Assembly: GCA_001600695.1 (NCBI GenBank)
Contig: BCKQ01000002.1
Span: forward strand, 124,001 to 188,000
DNA from: Ascoidea asiatica
Lineage: Eukaryota > Ascomycota > Saccharomycetes > Ascoideales > Ascoideaceae
Length of the DNA stretch: 64,000 nt
Reading direction: 5' to 3'
Made by a program: the position numbers and the translations under genes. Position 1 is the stretch's first letter; each line of letters starts with the position of its first letter. This document shows positions 1 through 9,989 of the stretch, piece by piece. Below the pieces are notes generated by a model. That model searched no databases. It saw nothing but the letters and a program-made list of their open reading frames with translations, and was not told the DNA's origin.

Positions 1-286
1 TCTTTTTTCAGGAAAGTTGTCAACTCAAAAGTTTTAATCGTTAATAGGAAATTATTAAATAAATATTAATACTTCAATGAAATTCAAGCTCTTTTATTAA
101 AATATTTTTTAGAATTTTTAGCCTAGTTTTCCATTTATTTTTGTAACTGTATTTTGATTTAAAAATCATTTATGCCTTTATAATTTTTCATTTTTTCAAC
201 ATCGCTGTAATATATTATCCTTCTTTACTTCCACTATACTTTTTTAGTAGAATCAATATTTTAATTTATAATAAAATCATTCAAAA

Positions 287-3200
287 ATGAAAACAATTTT
301 ACCAAAGCCGATTTTGAACTCCAAAAGTTTAGATAATCCCAAAAATATTAATAACCCAAATTCCCTATTTTCATATTCTTCGAATTATGAAAACAATGAA
401 TTTATATCTTCTGATCCAAAATATACTTCTTCCAATATTATTCTTTCAAATATAACCTCAACTTTATCATCCATAGATTCTAATTCTAATTCTAATTCTT
501 CTACATTGGCAAATTCTCCAAATTCAATAGCTACCTCTATAGACTCAATTTATAATCAAAATGATTTTCAAAAAAATATTCAAAATAATGGTGATAATTT
601 AGATATAAATTTGCTTAATAGTAATCCAGATAGTTTAAACAATTTACTATTGAATAAATTTTTAATCAAAAAAGATTTATCACTTTTAGAAAATTATCTT
701 TCACTTTCAACTAATTTAAGTTATCAAAATAATTGTAGTTCTCAAACTATAAATGATTTGAAACAAACTATTCTTAATGATAAATACTCTTATATTAAAG
801 AAACTCCATCTCAATTACAGGATAAAAATTTGCAAGAAATATCAGAAGAAATATCTAAATCTTCATCAGATTCAATTCCAACCGATTTTTCTACTTTAAC
901 TAATTATCAGAGTATTTCTGAAAATGATTCTCAAAACGTTAACTTTGTTACTTTCCTACCAAATTCTATTCCTTTAACTAGAAATTCTTCAATTTTATCT
1001 ACAGTTTCTTCAATACCTACCCATTTTGATGCTATTCATAGTAATACTAATAATACTAATTATAATATCACTAAAATTGATAGTATTACTAATGCCATAA
1101 ATGATACCAATTTAGATAATGATAATGTATTCTCTCTGAAATGTAACGATTCAATAAGTAATAAGAATAATATTAGCTTCAATAATATTAATTTCAATGA
1201 ATGTGAAGACGAAAATAGAATAATCGAGAAACAGTTTTCCGGTGATTCAACTAAAACCTCCAAACTGTCTTCAAAACAATTACCAGTTAAATCAACTAGA
1301 TCTATTTCAAAAAAAAATAATCGACCAAGTTCCCAAAATAATATTTTAATTTCTAATCGCAATGATAATTTGTCTAAAAATTTATGTAATAGCTTATCTG
1401 ATAATTTTTCCAATGATTTATTCAATTCACTTATGTTTAATCTTCAATCACAATTAAATTATTTGGAAAATGAAAAGATAAAAAAAGAAAACTTTAACAC
1501 AAATTTTGATACAAATTTAAATTTTGAAGATGAGAATAATGACTTTGATGAACCAAGTGATGGAACCGTCAAAGAAAAAGAAATTTTCATTAAAACTGGT
1601 GATTTATTGTTCTATTATAAGTTATTTATATTTTTAGTTTTAGAAAATTTTGGGAGTATAAAATTCGAATCAACTGATAATAAAGAAGTTTTACCAAATC
1701 AATCAAAATCATTAAAATCTTTCAAGAAACAAAAAAGGAAACAAGATAGAGAAACTACAGTTGAACTTGAAATGGAAACTGATTTTGGAGTTAAAAATCA
1801 ACGATTCAAAACAGAAATTGAACTATTTTTCGAAACAATTTTAAAATTTTCAGAAACTTTAATTCATTCAAAAAACAAATTATCTACAGTAAAAATTTTA
1901 TCCAATTTGAATGATAATACCGTTTTAAATGACTTGGATGATAATAATGATGATTTCGATTATAAGTTACTAAAGAACAATCCTCAACATATTTTTTTCA
2001 AAACAAAGTTAAATTCAAATTTTGACTGTAATAATTTTAAGAGTTCCAATATAAACAGTTGTCATTTTTACAATTCAATTATCAAGCTAATTATTGATAA
2101 TTATGAAAATTTAAATTTTAAAAATTTAAACTATCTTGTCTTTTTATTAACTGGATTTCCTATAAGTCAAACTAATAATATAGATATCAATGTGAATAAT
2201 AAGAATAATAAGAATAATAAGAATAATAATAAGGACAAAGATTTTAATAAAGTTTCAAATTTAAAAAAACTAAAATCCTGTTCAAGATGCCGAAAGAATA
2301 AAATCAAATGTGACTCAATCAAAAAATTCCCTTATAGTTGTAGTAACTGCTTTAAAAAAAATATAAATTATTTCAAAAATTATACTAAAAAATTGGAATT
2401 AAAACGGAATGATAAAGCTCCTACAAAATTGTATGATCTTAATGGAAATATTAAACTAGTGAACAATTCCTCAAAAAGTGAAATAAGCGAGAGTTTAAAG
2501 AAAGGTAAGAACAAATCTCAAAACTTTAAAACTAATTATGAACCAGAAAAAAAACTTGGTGATAATAATGAACGAAGCTATGATAATGAGTGTGAGGATG
2601 AATCTGAAAATAAGATGAAGGACAAATACCAAAGAGACAATGACTGTAATTGTAATTCTCCAATATGCTCAAGAGAAAATTTGAAAAAGGCAAAAGAATT
2701 TTCTAATGATAAAAATATTATTTTATATATGGATAATGAAATAGAGAATAATAGTATGGAAGACCAATTGACCAAATTATTTTTGAAATTATTCGGAATT
2801 GATGAAAATCTTATAGCAAATGGAGGGAAAGTTGAAGAGTTAACCCAATTTTCTAAAATTAGGAGAAATGATAATTTCAATGATCTGGTAAATAGCATTA
2901 CAAATTGTGGAATACAATTAGTCTCTTCTAATTCTATTTTGAAGAAAAAATCATTAAAAAAAACAAGTTTAATAAAAAATTTAACTAAAGATATATCTAG
3001 TCTTAAAAAGCAATTGAATAAAATGATATTAAATGAAGAGAAAATTTTTAGTGATTATCTTAACTTATATTTCAATGAAAATGAAAATAGAAATAGTAAT
3101 GAATTCGAGAAATATATAAGAGAATTAAGTGGCGATAAAGAAGAAAATGAAAAAAAAATAAGGTTGTTTTTGAATAAAAGAATTGAATGGAATAAAAGTG

Positions 3201-3790
3201 TAAAAAGAAAATATGGAAATGAAGATAATCTGAATTCAAATAAGAGAGTGAAAGTCAATACATCTTCTTTCTTGACAACTAACGAATTATTAATATTGAA
3301 TGGATTTGAACCAGTGATGGATAATAATCAAGAATACTTCAAATTTCTTAAAAATAATTATAAAACTAATTCCACAAATAATATGAGGTATTCAAGTGAG
3401 GAAGATGAAGAGGAAGACGAAAAAAAATTAGAAAAAAAATTAGAAAGGAAAAAGATTAATAAACGTCAAATAAATTTCTTGAAGCCAATGGCAGAGATTA
3501 AAGAGTTTAAGAAAAAATTCAGCCAGAATTTTGAGAACTTCAAAGTTGAATCTTTTTCTGGTTTGCAATTGCCTCAAAATGAATCATCAAATAACAATAA
3601 AATAAAAGAAGTGGAACTTAGTTCAAACTCTAAAATTTTGGAGACACAATATGACTATCAAAAAGAATATAATTATGAATATGAAGAAGAATATGATGAA
3701 GAAGACCAAAATGAGATAGATTTGCTCTATAATACTATTCGAGAGCTCAATGAACAATATAATTCCATAGCTGCTGGTATGAATGTATGA
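287..3790 (+). CDS. large Zn(II)2Cys6-like putative transcription factor with an incomplete zinc cluster
   Basis: A 1167-residue protein dominated by Asn/Ser-rich low complexity. Residues 665-688 carry the first five cysteines of a fungal binuclear zinc cluster (CSRCRKNKIKC, then CSNC nine residues later). Residue 695, where the sixth Cys is expected, is Tyr. Downstream, the motif LKRNDKAPTKLYD resembles the linker of Rgt1-type repressors, and the length is close to Rgt1 (about 1170 residues), but the rest cannot be matched by eye. A Lys/Glu-rich stretch near 935-1010 may form a coiled coil, followed by acidic blocks near 1050 and 1130. A nuclear DNA-binding regulator is inferred from the zinc-cluster part only. 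Loss of one ligand could mean altered metal binding or loss of DNA binding. The start is the first ATG of the long frame. Identity as an Rgt1/Eds1 relative is a guess. Confidence 0.6.
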   Translation: MKTILPKPILNSKSLDNPKNINNPNSLFSYSSNYENNEFISSDPKYTSSNIILSNITSTLSSIDSNSNSNSSTLANSPNSIATSIDSIYNQNDFQKNIQNNGDNLDINLLNSNPDSLNNLLLNKFLIKKDLSLLENYLSLSTNLSYQNNCSSQTINDLKQTILNDKYSYIKETPSQLQDKNLQEISEEISKSSSDSIPTDFSTLTNYQSISENDSQNVNFVTFLPNSIPLTRNSSILSTVSSIPTHFDAIHSNTNNTNYNITKIDSITNAINDTNLDNDNVFSLKCNDSISNKNNISFNNINFNECEDENRIIEKQFSGDSTKTSKLSSKQLPVKSTRSISKKNNRPSSQNNILISNRNDNLSKNLCNSLSDNFSNDLFNSLMFNLQSQLNYLENEKIKKENFNTNFDTNLNFEDENNDFDEPSDGTVKEKEIFIKTGDLLFYYKLFIFLVLENFGSIKFESTDNKEVLPNQSKSLKSFKKQKRKQDRETTVELEMETDFGVKNQRFKTEIELFFETILKFSETLIHSKNKLSTVKILSNLNDNTVLNDLDDNNDDFDYKLLKNNPQHIFFKTKLNSNFDCNNFKSSNINSCHFYNSIIKLIIDNYENLNFKNLNYLVFLLTGFPISQTNNIDINVNNKNNKNNKNNNKDKDFNKVSNLKKLKSCSRCRKNKIKCDSIKKFPYSCSNCFKKNINYFKNYTKKLELKRNDKAPTKLYDLNGNIKLVNNSSKSEISESLKKGKNKSQNFKTNYEPEKKLGDNNERSYDNECEDESENKMKDKYQRDNDCNCNSPICSRENLKKAKEFSNDKNIILYMDNEIENNSMEDQLTKLFLKLFGIDENLIANGGKVEELTQFSKIRRNDNFNDLVNSITNCGIQLVSSNSILKKKSLKKTSLIKNLTKDISSLKKQLNKMILNEEKIFSDYLNLYFNENENRNSNEFEKYIRELSGDKEENEKKIRLFLNKRIEWNKSVKRKYGNEDNLNSNKRVKVNTSSFLTTNELLILNGFEPVMDNNQEYFKFLKNNYKTNSTNNMRYSSEEDEEEDEKKLEKKLERKKINKRQINFLKPMAEIKEFKKKFSQNFENFKVESFSGLQLPQNESSNNNKIKEVELSSNSKILETQYDYQKEYNYEYEEEYDEEDQNEIDLLYNTIRELNEQYNSIAAGMNV

Positions 3791-4308
3791 ATATAATGAA
3801 ACAACCCAATGTTGTATAATAAATTAATCTAATGTTTTTATACGTAATGTAAATTCACTAAACTGATCAGTGTCTGTTTAGTTACAGCTTTTTAATTCTC
3901 GTACACGAAAAATAGAAGCGCCGTAATAATGGCCTCATTGTCAAAATATTACGTAATTGCTTTATAAGTTTTTTTTCGTGTCAGGCTGCCTTCCGCTGCA
4001 ATTAGTTGCAACAGCCTACTCCTGCCTGCCCACTGGTAAACAATTGTTAACAATCATTCAAAAGTGGCAGACAGCTATTAGACTGACTGGTCCTAATAAC
4101 TACTTGATTCTTGATTCTTCGCTGATAATTCAATAGCGATTCAATTTTTTGAATGCTTATTGCTCAAGTGGTTAAAAAAAGTATAACTATTTTTATATCT
4201 GCCTGTATATTATTATTTCATCTGCTATTATTTTCCAAAAATTGTTTGATTATTGTGGATCATTTTCTATTTTTGATAATTAATATTAAAGTTTTCCATT
4301 TTTTATCA
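3791..4308. other. intergenic region, RCY1 promoter
   Basis: No gene is seen. A GC-richer patch at about 3980-4040 interrupts otherwise AT-rich DNA. Two SCB-like octamers are listed separately. Confidence 0.6.
3904..3980. promoter_or_regulatory. two SCB-like elements upstream of RCY1
   Basis: CACGAAAA occurs at 3904-3911 and its inverse TTTTCGTG at 3973-3980, about 330-400 bases before the chosen RCY1 start. CACGAAAA is the consensus site for the yeast G1/S factor SBF. Function here is inferred from the motif alone. Confidence 0.35.
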
Positions 4309-7300
4309 ATGGCAAAGAAGACTCCTAAGCAGAAACAGAAGAAGCTTGATATTCATTATCTTAAAAGCCAGTCCAAAGTAATTACTAATTTTTTAACAAG
4401 TACCATTAATGATTCAACTTACGAAAAAAATAAAGTGCATCCAGCTATAATAAATAATATTATTCCTTATTTAACTTTTCACGATTTATTAAATTTCTCT
4501 TTGATAAATAAATCAACTTATACTTATATCTTCGATAAGAATTATGAATTTTGGGTTAATGAACTTCAATTAATAGGAATTTGGGATCCAATTTCATATC
4601 AAAAACAAAAAAATTCTCAATTAAATTCAAATTTCAATGATTTCATAACTTTAAATAAAGATTCAATACTATTAGCTGATCAAAAGCTGAATAGTCAGTT
4701 AAATAAAAATATTTCAAAAGTTTCCAATATAGATACTCAAATAAGCAATAGTTATGATCATCATAATCTGTTTGAAATACTGAACATTTCCTTAAATCCT
4801 TTGAATATTTATAACAATGAGACGTTTAAAATTATATATAATCAAAAATTAGCAAAAATCCAGTTTAGTATAGTTTATAAATCTTTGATACCTTTATATA
4901 AAGATTTAATAAATTCAAGTTTAGAACTTTCAAATTCAATAACATTCAAACTTTTCAATAACCCAAAGGATCAGTCTATTATTTTATCATCTTTATTGAA
5001 CTTTTCTTTCTATCAAAAATTCAGATGTCTTCAAAATGACGAATTTAATTCAAACTATGATAAATTAAACTCTATAATAGAAATTTTTGAAAATGCTTGT
5101 TTAAGAGAAATCGAAGTAGCTTATGACAAAAATGACTTTAAAAATAAAGTTAAATATTATACCAATATCTTATTAGGCTTAAATAATTCTTCTATAAATA
5201 ATAATCTTGTTAATTTTTTCTTACAAAAAAATTCTTTAAACTCAAATTCAAATTCAAATCAATTATCTTTATTTGATGACAATAAATTAAATTTATTATT
5301 CATTCAATCTTCAAATAGTAAATATACTTTTGATAAAGCTTATTTAACTCTGCTTTTCAATAATATAATACAATTTTTTGATAATCAAATTTCAATCATT
5401 GATAGTATATTTCCTGATGAAAGCATTCCAATGATGCTTAAATTATCTGAAGAAATTATAGAAGATCATATTTTACAATTTTTTGCCAAAATTATTAAAA
5501 AAGCAAAATATTGTGATATGATTAATGAATCTTTATCTGAAATTTCAATTAATGAAAACTCTCAATTTATAGTAAACGATATGTCTTTATATTTAAAAAT
5601 TGTACCAATGCTATATACAAATTTGATTAATTTCTCAAATTCAATAATTCCTTCAACTAATGGAGGTCCCCGATTTAAGGTTTCTTTAAAAAAATTAATA
5701 GATATTTATTTTGAACCAATTCTTAATACATATTTACCATCTGAATTATCTAATTTCCATAAAATTAATGAGAAGAATATTCATATATGGGATGAAATAA
5801 ATAAAATCAAAGAAAAGAAAAAAGAAAAAGTTTTAATGGACAATTTATTAATAATAGATCAAAATAAATCAGACAATGAACAAAATAATAACTTTCTTAA
5901 ATTGGACTTCCTAGCTGGTTTCAAGAAAATTTTAAAACCAATAGATTCTTTATTTGATTCCAATAATAGCAATAATGATAATTCAAATGAAAAACTACCA
6001 GAAGAATTGATAATAAATGATAATGAAGAAAATCTTGGGAATCATATAACTAGTCCGTTAGAAGAAAAAAAAAAAGTAACCGAATTTGAAGCAAAAGTTG
6101 TTTTCATGAATAGTAAATTAGATAATATAAGGTCCTTTTTTTCTTTAGATCTATCTTTAAATATTTTGAATAATGGAAGATTGGCAATTACGCGAATATC
6201 ATCTTTTATTGGAATTGAAGATAAAAATCTTGAAAATAATAAGGAAGAAATAATTATTGAAAACGACTTAGAAAACAATGACAAAAAGGAAAGTCAGTCA
6301 ATCAATGAGGTTGAAACAGTTTCTTCAGCTTCTTTAGAAGAGTTGTCTAAAAGGCAAATTGAAAAAATATTCATTGAATTGGTTGATATTTTAGGAGAAG
6401 AGCATATCAAAAATGGGTTTTCTAAAGCTCTTGAAAGACTAAAAACTTATAGGCCAGATGAAATTGTAGATGATAATGATACTGAAAGTAATGTTTATCT
6501 GAGTAAAAGAAATAGCAGTAGTAATGAAAATGTAAATAAAAGATATAGTGTTTTTTCAATTAGATCAAATAAGAAAAATAGATCAAGTTTAAATATTTAT
6601 AACAAAACAATTGGCGATAGTGAAGATTCAATCTATTCTGAGGGATCTATGGCAACTTCTGGATCAGGTTCTTCAAAAGCTGAAAAAATTGTCACTGTTG
6701 AACCTTTAGTAATATTCATTGAACTTGTTAATATTGGTGATTTAATACAACAAATGATTGATATTTTTTATAAAGAGGAGCTAATAAATAAAGATATCAT
6801 TAATAAAAATCAGGATTTTTTTTCACCTACTCTCAAAAAAAGAAAAAAGTTTGAAACAATTCTAGATGATTATGTTGCAGAAGGATTGAATATAGGAATT
6901 GATATTTTGATGGATAAAATTGAATTTATTTTTGAAACAGAGCAATTACCAGAAGATTTTAACCCCCCTTCAATTTTAGAAAACGATACCTCTAAAGGAA
7001 CTATTGATAAATCTAATAGAAGAAGTTTGGGTGTTAAATATTTCCAGAGAATCGGACCCAGTATAGCTGCTAGGAGAACTGTTAATTTGTTATCAACCCA
7101 TTCAAATCTTTTAGTTGGTTCTGCTGAAAAATCAACAATAGATGTATTTCAACAAGAAATAGCAACAAGATTTTTCAGTCTGATATGTAAGAATATTAAA
7201 AAATCTATAATAAGTATTGATGGAGCTATAACTTTAATTTCAGATTTAAACTTATTCTATGTTTTTGCACTTGGATTAAAACAGAGATCAATTTTGCCAT

Positions 7301-7521
7301 ACTTTACAGCATTGAAAACAGTTGGACAAATGTTTTTAATTTCTAGTGATGATGCCAAATCTATTGGAAAGTTGGTAAGTGATTTGAGTAGATTTAATGG
7401 TATTTTCCGACAGGAAGAAATTTTTGAATTTGTACAAAGAAGAGCAGATTGGGATAAAGTTAAAAAAGAAGTTGAAAAGGTAATATATGGATTTGGGGTA
7501 GCAGATTGTTCAATAATGTAA
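4309..7521 (+). CDS. RCY1: recyclin-1, F-box protein of endosomal recycling
   Basis: Rcy1 is an F-box protein that binds Skp1 and is needed for endosome-to-Golgi recycling, for example of the v-SNARE Snc1. The F-box lies at about residues 44-82 (HPAIINNIIPYLTFHDLLNFS and following). A long helical Sec10-like region follows and ends with a well conserved block around KSIISIDGAITLISDLNLFY. The last four residues, CSIM, form a CAAX box, and S. cerevisiae Rcy1 also ends in a CAAX motif, so farnesylation and membrane anchoring are expected. At 1070 residues it is longer than the S. cerevisiae protein (about 840) because of Asn/Ser and Glu-rich inserts. The frame is open back to an ATG at 4153, but those 52 residues are hydrophobic and unlike the family. 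The ATG at 4309 (MAKKTPKQKQKK) is preferred. Confidence 0.85.
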   Translation: MAKKTPKQKQKKLDIHYLKSQSKVITNFLTSTINDSTYEKNKVHPAIINNIIPYLTFHDLLNFSLINKSTYTYIFDKNYEFWVNELQLIGIWDPISYQKQKNSQLNSNFNDFITLNKDSILLADQKLNSQLNKNISKVSNIDTQISNSYDHHNLFEILNISLNPLNIYNNETFKIIYNQKLAKIQFSIVYKSLIPLYKDLINSSLELSNSITFKLFNNPKDQSIILSSLLNFSFYQKFRCLQNDEFNSNYDKLNSIIEIFENACLREIEVAYDKNDFKNKVKYYTNILLGLNNSSINNNLVNFFLQKNSLNSNSNSNQLSLFDDNKLNLLFIQSSNSKYTFDKAYLTLLFNNIIQFFDNQISIIDSIFPDESIPMMLKLSEEIIEDHILQFFAKIIKKAKYCDMINESLSEISINENSQFIVNDMSLYLKIVPMLYTNLINFSNSIIPSTNGGPRFKVSLKKLIDIYFEPILNTYLPSELSNFHKINEKNIHIWDEINKIKEKKKEKVLMDNLLIIDQNKSDNEQNNNFLKLDFLAGFKKILKPIDSLFDSNNSNNDNSNEKLPEELIINDNEENLGNHITSPLEEKKKVTEFEAKVVFMNSKLDNIRSFFSLDLSLNILNNGRLAITRISSFIGIEDKNLENNKEEIIIENDLENNDKKESQSINEVETVSSASLEELSKRQIEKIFIELVDILGEEHIKNGFSKALERLKTYRPDEIVDDNDTESNVYLSKRNSSSNENVNKRYSVFSIRSNKKNRSSLNIYNKTIGDSEDSIYSEGSMATSGSGSSKAEKIVTVEPLVIFIELVNIGDLIQQMIDIFYKEELINKDIINKNQDFFSPTLKKRKKFETILDDYVAEGLNIGIDILMDKIEFIFETEQLPEDFNPPSILENDTSKGTIDKSNRRSLGVKYFQRIGPSIAARRTVNLLSTHSNLLVGSAEKSTIDVFQQEIATRFFSLICKNIKKSIISIDGAITLISDLNLFYVFALGLKQRSILPYFTALKTVGQMFLISSDDAKSIGKLVSDLSRFNGIFRQEEIFEFVQRRADWDKVKKEVEKVIYGFGVADCSIM

Positions 7522-7800
7522 ATTGTTTTTAAATATTTACTTCTTGGGTATGTTTTTTTTCATTTGTTTACATGGTAATTCTATAAAGCTAATACAAAAC
7601 AGCTTTTGATATATGATTCTTTAATAATCTGCTAAAATTTAGTAATCCGACTTTATAATGTCTTCTATTAAAATATTTTGTTTTGAATCATTTTATTAAG
7701 CTCCTTAATATTTAAATGCAAAGGCATAAATATAACAGTAAAAATCTTTATATTAAAAAATTAAAAAAGGAAAATATCATAATACAATGGAAGTTTTCTC

Positions 7801-8313
7801 TCAATTATCATCATGTATAACTTGGGAAATCTTTATCAATTCTGGGATATTCCAGATTTGATTATTAGAAGAGTAATGACCATTGAATTTTGAAGATTTA
7901 GAAGGAAAGGATTCATGATCCCATATTATAATATTTTCAATTTCAGATTTTGAATTATATGAATTATCGATATTTGATTTTTCAATTAAATATATCTTTA
8001 AATTTTTTAGATTAAGTGACTCACCCATTAGTTTTCTGCCTCTGAAATAAGCAATATATTTGGAAATTTGATTTACCCTTTTAAGTGAGTTATTGACAGA
8101 ATCTTTATTTTTGTCTTCATTTGAAACTTTATTTGACCCATTTTCTATATTTTCTTGATAGTTTAATTTTGTTTGGTTCCATAAATTGATGTCTGCGTAA
8201 CCAGTGAAATTTATTCTACAAGGCAATAGATTTAAAGTTGATTTTGAATCATTTTCTGTGTTTACATTTGATTGATTGTACTTAATTGTTATTTCATTAG
8301 AATCTTGAATCAT
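7801..8313 (-). CDS. RNH203: RNase H2 non-catalytic subunit C
   Basis: A 170-residue protein with the two signatures of RNase H2 subunit C: LLPCRINFTG (residues 29-38) and AYFRGRKLMGE (88-98), followed by a beta strand LKIYLIE. RNase H2C pairs with the B subunit to support the catalytic subunit, which removes ribonucleotides embedded in DNA and RNA-DNA hybrids in the nucleus. The Asn/Lys-rich insert between the two motifs makes it longer than S. cerevisiae Rnh203 (about 110 residues). It is convergent with RCY1 (279 bases apart) and lies downstream of GSF2 on the same strand. Its upstream region has a tight cluster of MCB/SCB-like sites, consistent with S-phase expression. Confidence 0.85.
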   Translation of the reverse strand: MIQDSNEITIKYNQSNVNTENDSKSTLNLLPCRINFTGYADINLWNQTKLNYQENIENGSNKVSNEDKNKDSVNNSLKRVNQISKYIAYFRGRKLMGESLNLKNLKIYLIEKSNIDNSYNSKSEIENIIIWDHESFPSKSSKFNGHYSSNNQIWNIPELIKISQVIHDDN

Positions 8314-8819
8314 GATAAAACTAGTTGACTTAAGAAAAGTTGTTGTTGTTGTTGTTGTGTAAAACAGTATAAAATATAAATATTTCTACTGAAACAAATA
8401 GCTTTTCAATAAGTTTTTCAAAGCTGGTTCGAGTTATCTGTTTTAATTAAGTACGCGAAATGGTTACACACGAAAAGTTGACGCGAAAAATACTACTTTT
8501 AGATTCTTAATCTCTTCAACGCGGAAATTCGGATATTTTTAACTTACATTTTATTTGGATTAACTGATATGATTGATGAAATGAAACAAAATCATTTATT
8601 AAAGAAGAGCAAAATAAAATAAAGTCGTTAACTAAGCATTAAATAAAGTAAAATATTAATTAAAAAGAAAATTAAACATTAGTTCTAAAAGAAATTGTCA
8701 TTATAGTAAGTTGAACAAAAATCTAAATATTTGAAATTTTGAAGATTTAAAAAGTTGAAGTATTAAAAGTGATAAAAAAATTTAGTCGTTTAAAGTATTA
8801 ATTAAAGCATTTTTTTTTT
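8314..8819. other. intergenic region, RNH203 promoter and GSF2 3-prime end
   Basis: No gene is seen. It holds a short GTT repeat at about 8339-8358 and the G1/S-like elements listed separately. Confidence 0.6.
8453..8526. promoter_or_regulatory. MCB/SCB-like cluster upstream of RNH203
   Basis: Four G1/S-type motifs lie within 75 bases, 140-210 bases upstream of the RNH203 start: ACGCGAAA at 8453-8460, CACGAAAA at 8469-8476, ACGCGAAAA at 8481-8489 and ACGCGGAAA at 8519-8527. ACGCG is the core of the MBF site and CACGAAAA is the SBF site in S. cerevisiae. Confidence 0.55.
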
Positions 8820-9989
8820 CTAATTTTTTTTTCCAGTTTCTTTTTCAATTTGAAACCTTTTTTCGACAATAAGTTTTAATTTTTCTGGGCATTCTAAAGG
8901 ACCTAAAGATCTAAATTCTTTTAATTTTTTAATTGTTTCAGAATCCGTAATTATTTGATCTTCAACTTTATCTTTTAGAGTTGACTGATAAAAATCAGTT
9001 TGAATAACATCAAAATATTGATCAACTAATTTGAATTTATGATCAGAATCTAAAGTTTTTAACATTAAATCTAGAGAATTTGGAGAATCTGAAGAATCCG
9101 AAGATTTTTTTGTATTAAAACCTTCACCAGATTTAAGTTCTAAATAAGCCATTTCAGTAATATCTTTAAGTTTTCCAGCTCTTTGAACATTCATTACGGA
9201 ACCATAAGTAGAAATTATATTTTGACGGTATTTTTCATTGAAATCTACAATATCAACTCTTTTTGAACCTGTCCAGCCAATATTTAATAAAAAATCTTTC
9301 GAGATAATATTAACACCATTATTACTTGAAGAAGAAGAGCTTACTAAATCAATTAATCTGCCAAATGGATTTAAAGAAGCAGGATTAATAATACCTAAAT
9401 AAAAAAGTAAATAGATTAAAATAATTTTTAAAATATGAAAAATAAAAAAAACAACTTGAGAACCAGTTGAACCAGATTTTAATAAATCTTGATTAATTTC
9501 ATTATACATTTTTTGATTATTGAAAAAATTTAAAGCAATTAAACCAATAAATCTCATAAAATAAGAAGACAATTGATTACCAGGAGTTGGAGAAATAAAA
9601 TCAGGCAAATCAGTATATAACCATGTTAATAAAAAAAGTATAAAATTATAATGTGAAAAAGTCTTTTGTTTCCAAATTGGCACAATTAATTGACTTGGCC
9701 AAACATAATCTAAAACTTTATCATCTTGAGATTTTGGAAATTTTATATATTTATCAGCGTTATAAACATAAAACATTGAACCAGTTTTAGCTAAATAGCC
9801 CGGATGATTGGAATAAGCAAAAGCAATTGGTTTATCCTCATAAAATATATTTGGTCTTAAAACTATATTTAAATTGAAAATTTTCATTAAATCGGAAAAT
9901 TTAGTATTAGAATTTATTGTAAAACAATAATCCTTTTCATTATCAGAATTAAATCTAACATAGACTTCTTGTGACTCGAATACAGGCAT
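8820..9989 (-). CDS. GSF2: Gsf2-like ER membrane protein
   Basis: Gsf2 is an endoplasmic reticulum membrane protein of yeasts that assists folding and export of hexose transporters; its loss disturbs glucose signalling. This 389-residue protein (S. cerevisiae about 403) matches along its length. It has an N-terminal ubiquitin-like part (VYVRFNSDNEKDYCF), the block VLRPNIFYEDKP, the motif SNHPGYLAKTG (60-70), WPSQLIVP, then a first membrane segment (about 113-126) followed by LYTDLPDFISPTPGNQLS. A second membrane segment lies at about 180-201, followed by NPASLNPFGRL and GWTGSKR. The C-terminal third is soluble and charged. The start is the first ATG, matching the family N-terminus. Confidence is high because several family-specific blocks occur in order. 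Confidence 0.87.
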   Translation of the reverse strand: MPVFESQEVYVRFNSDNEKDYCFTINSNTKFSDLMKIFNLNIVLRPNIFYEDKPIAFAYSNHPGYLAKTGSMFYVYNADKYIKFPKSQDDKVLDYVWPSQLIVPIWKQKTFSHYNFILFLLTWLYTDLPDFISPTPGNQLSSYFMRFIGLIALNFFNNQKMYNEINQDLLKSGSTGSQVVFFIFHILKIILIYLLFYLGIINPASLNPFGRLIDLVSSSSSSNNGVNIISKDFLLNIGWTGSKRVDIVDFNEKYRQNIISTYGSVMNVQRAGKLKDITEMAYLELKSGEGFNTKKSSDSSDSPNSLDLMLKTLDSDHKFKLVDQYFDVIQTDFYQSTLKDKVEDQIITDSETIKKLKEFRSLGPLECPEKLKLIVEKRFQIEKETGKKN

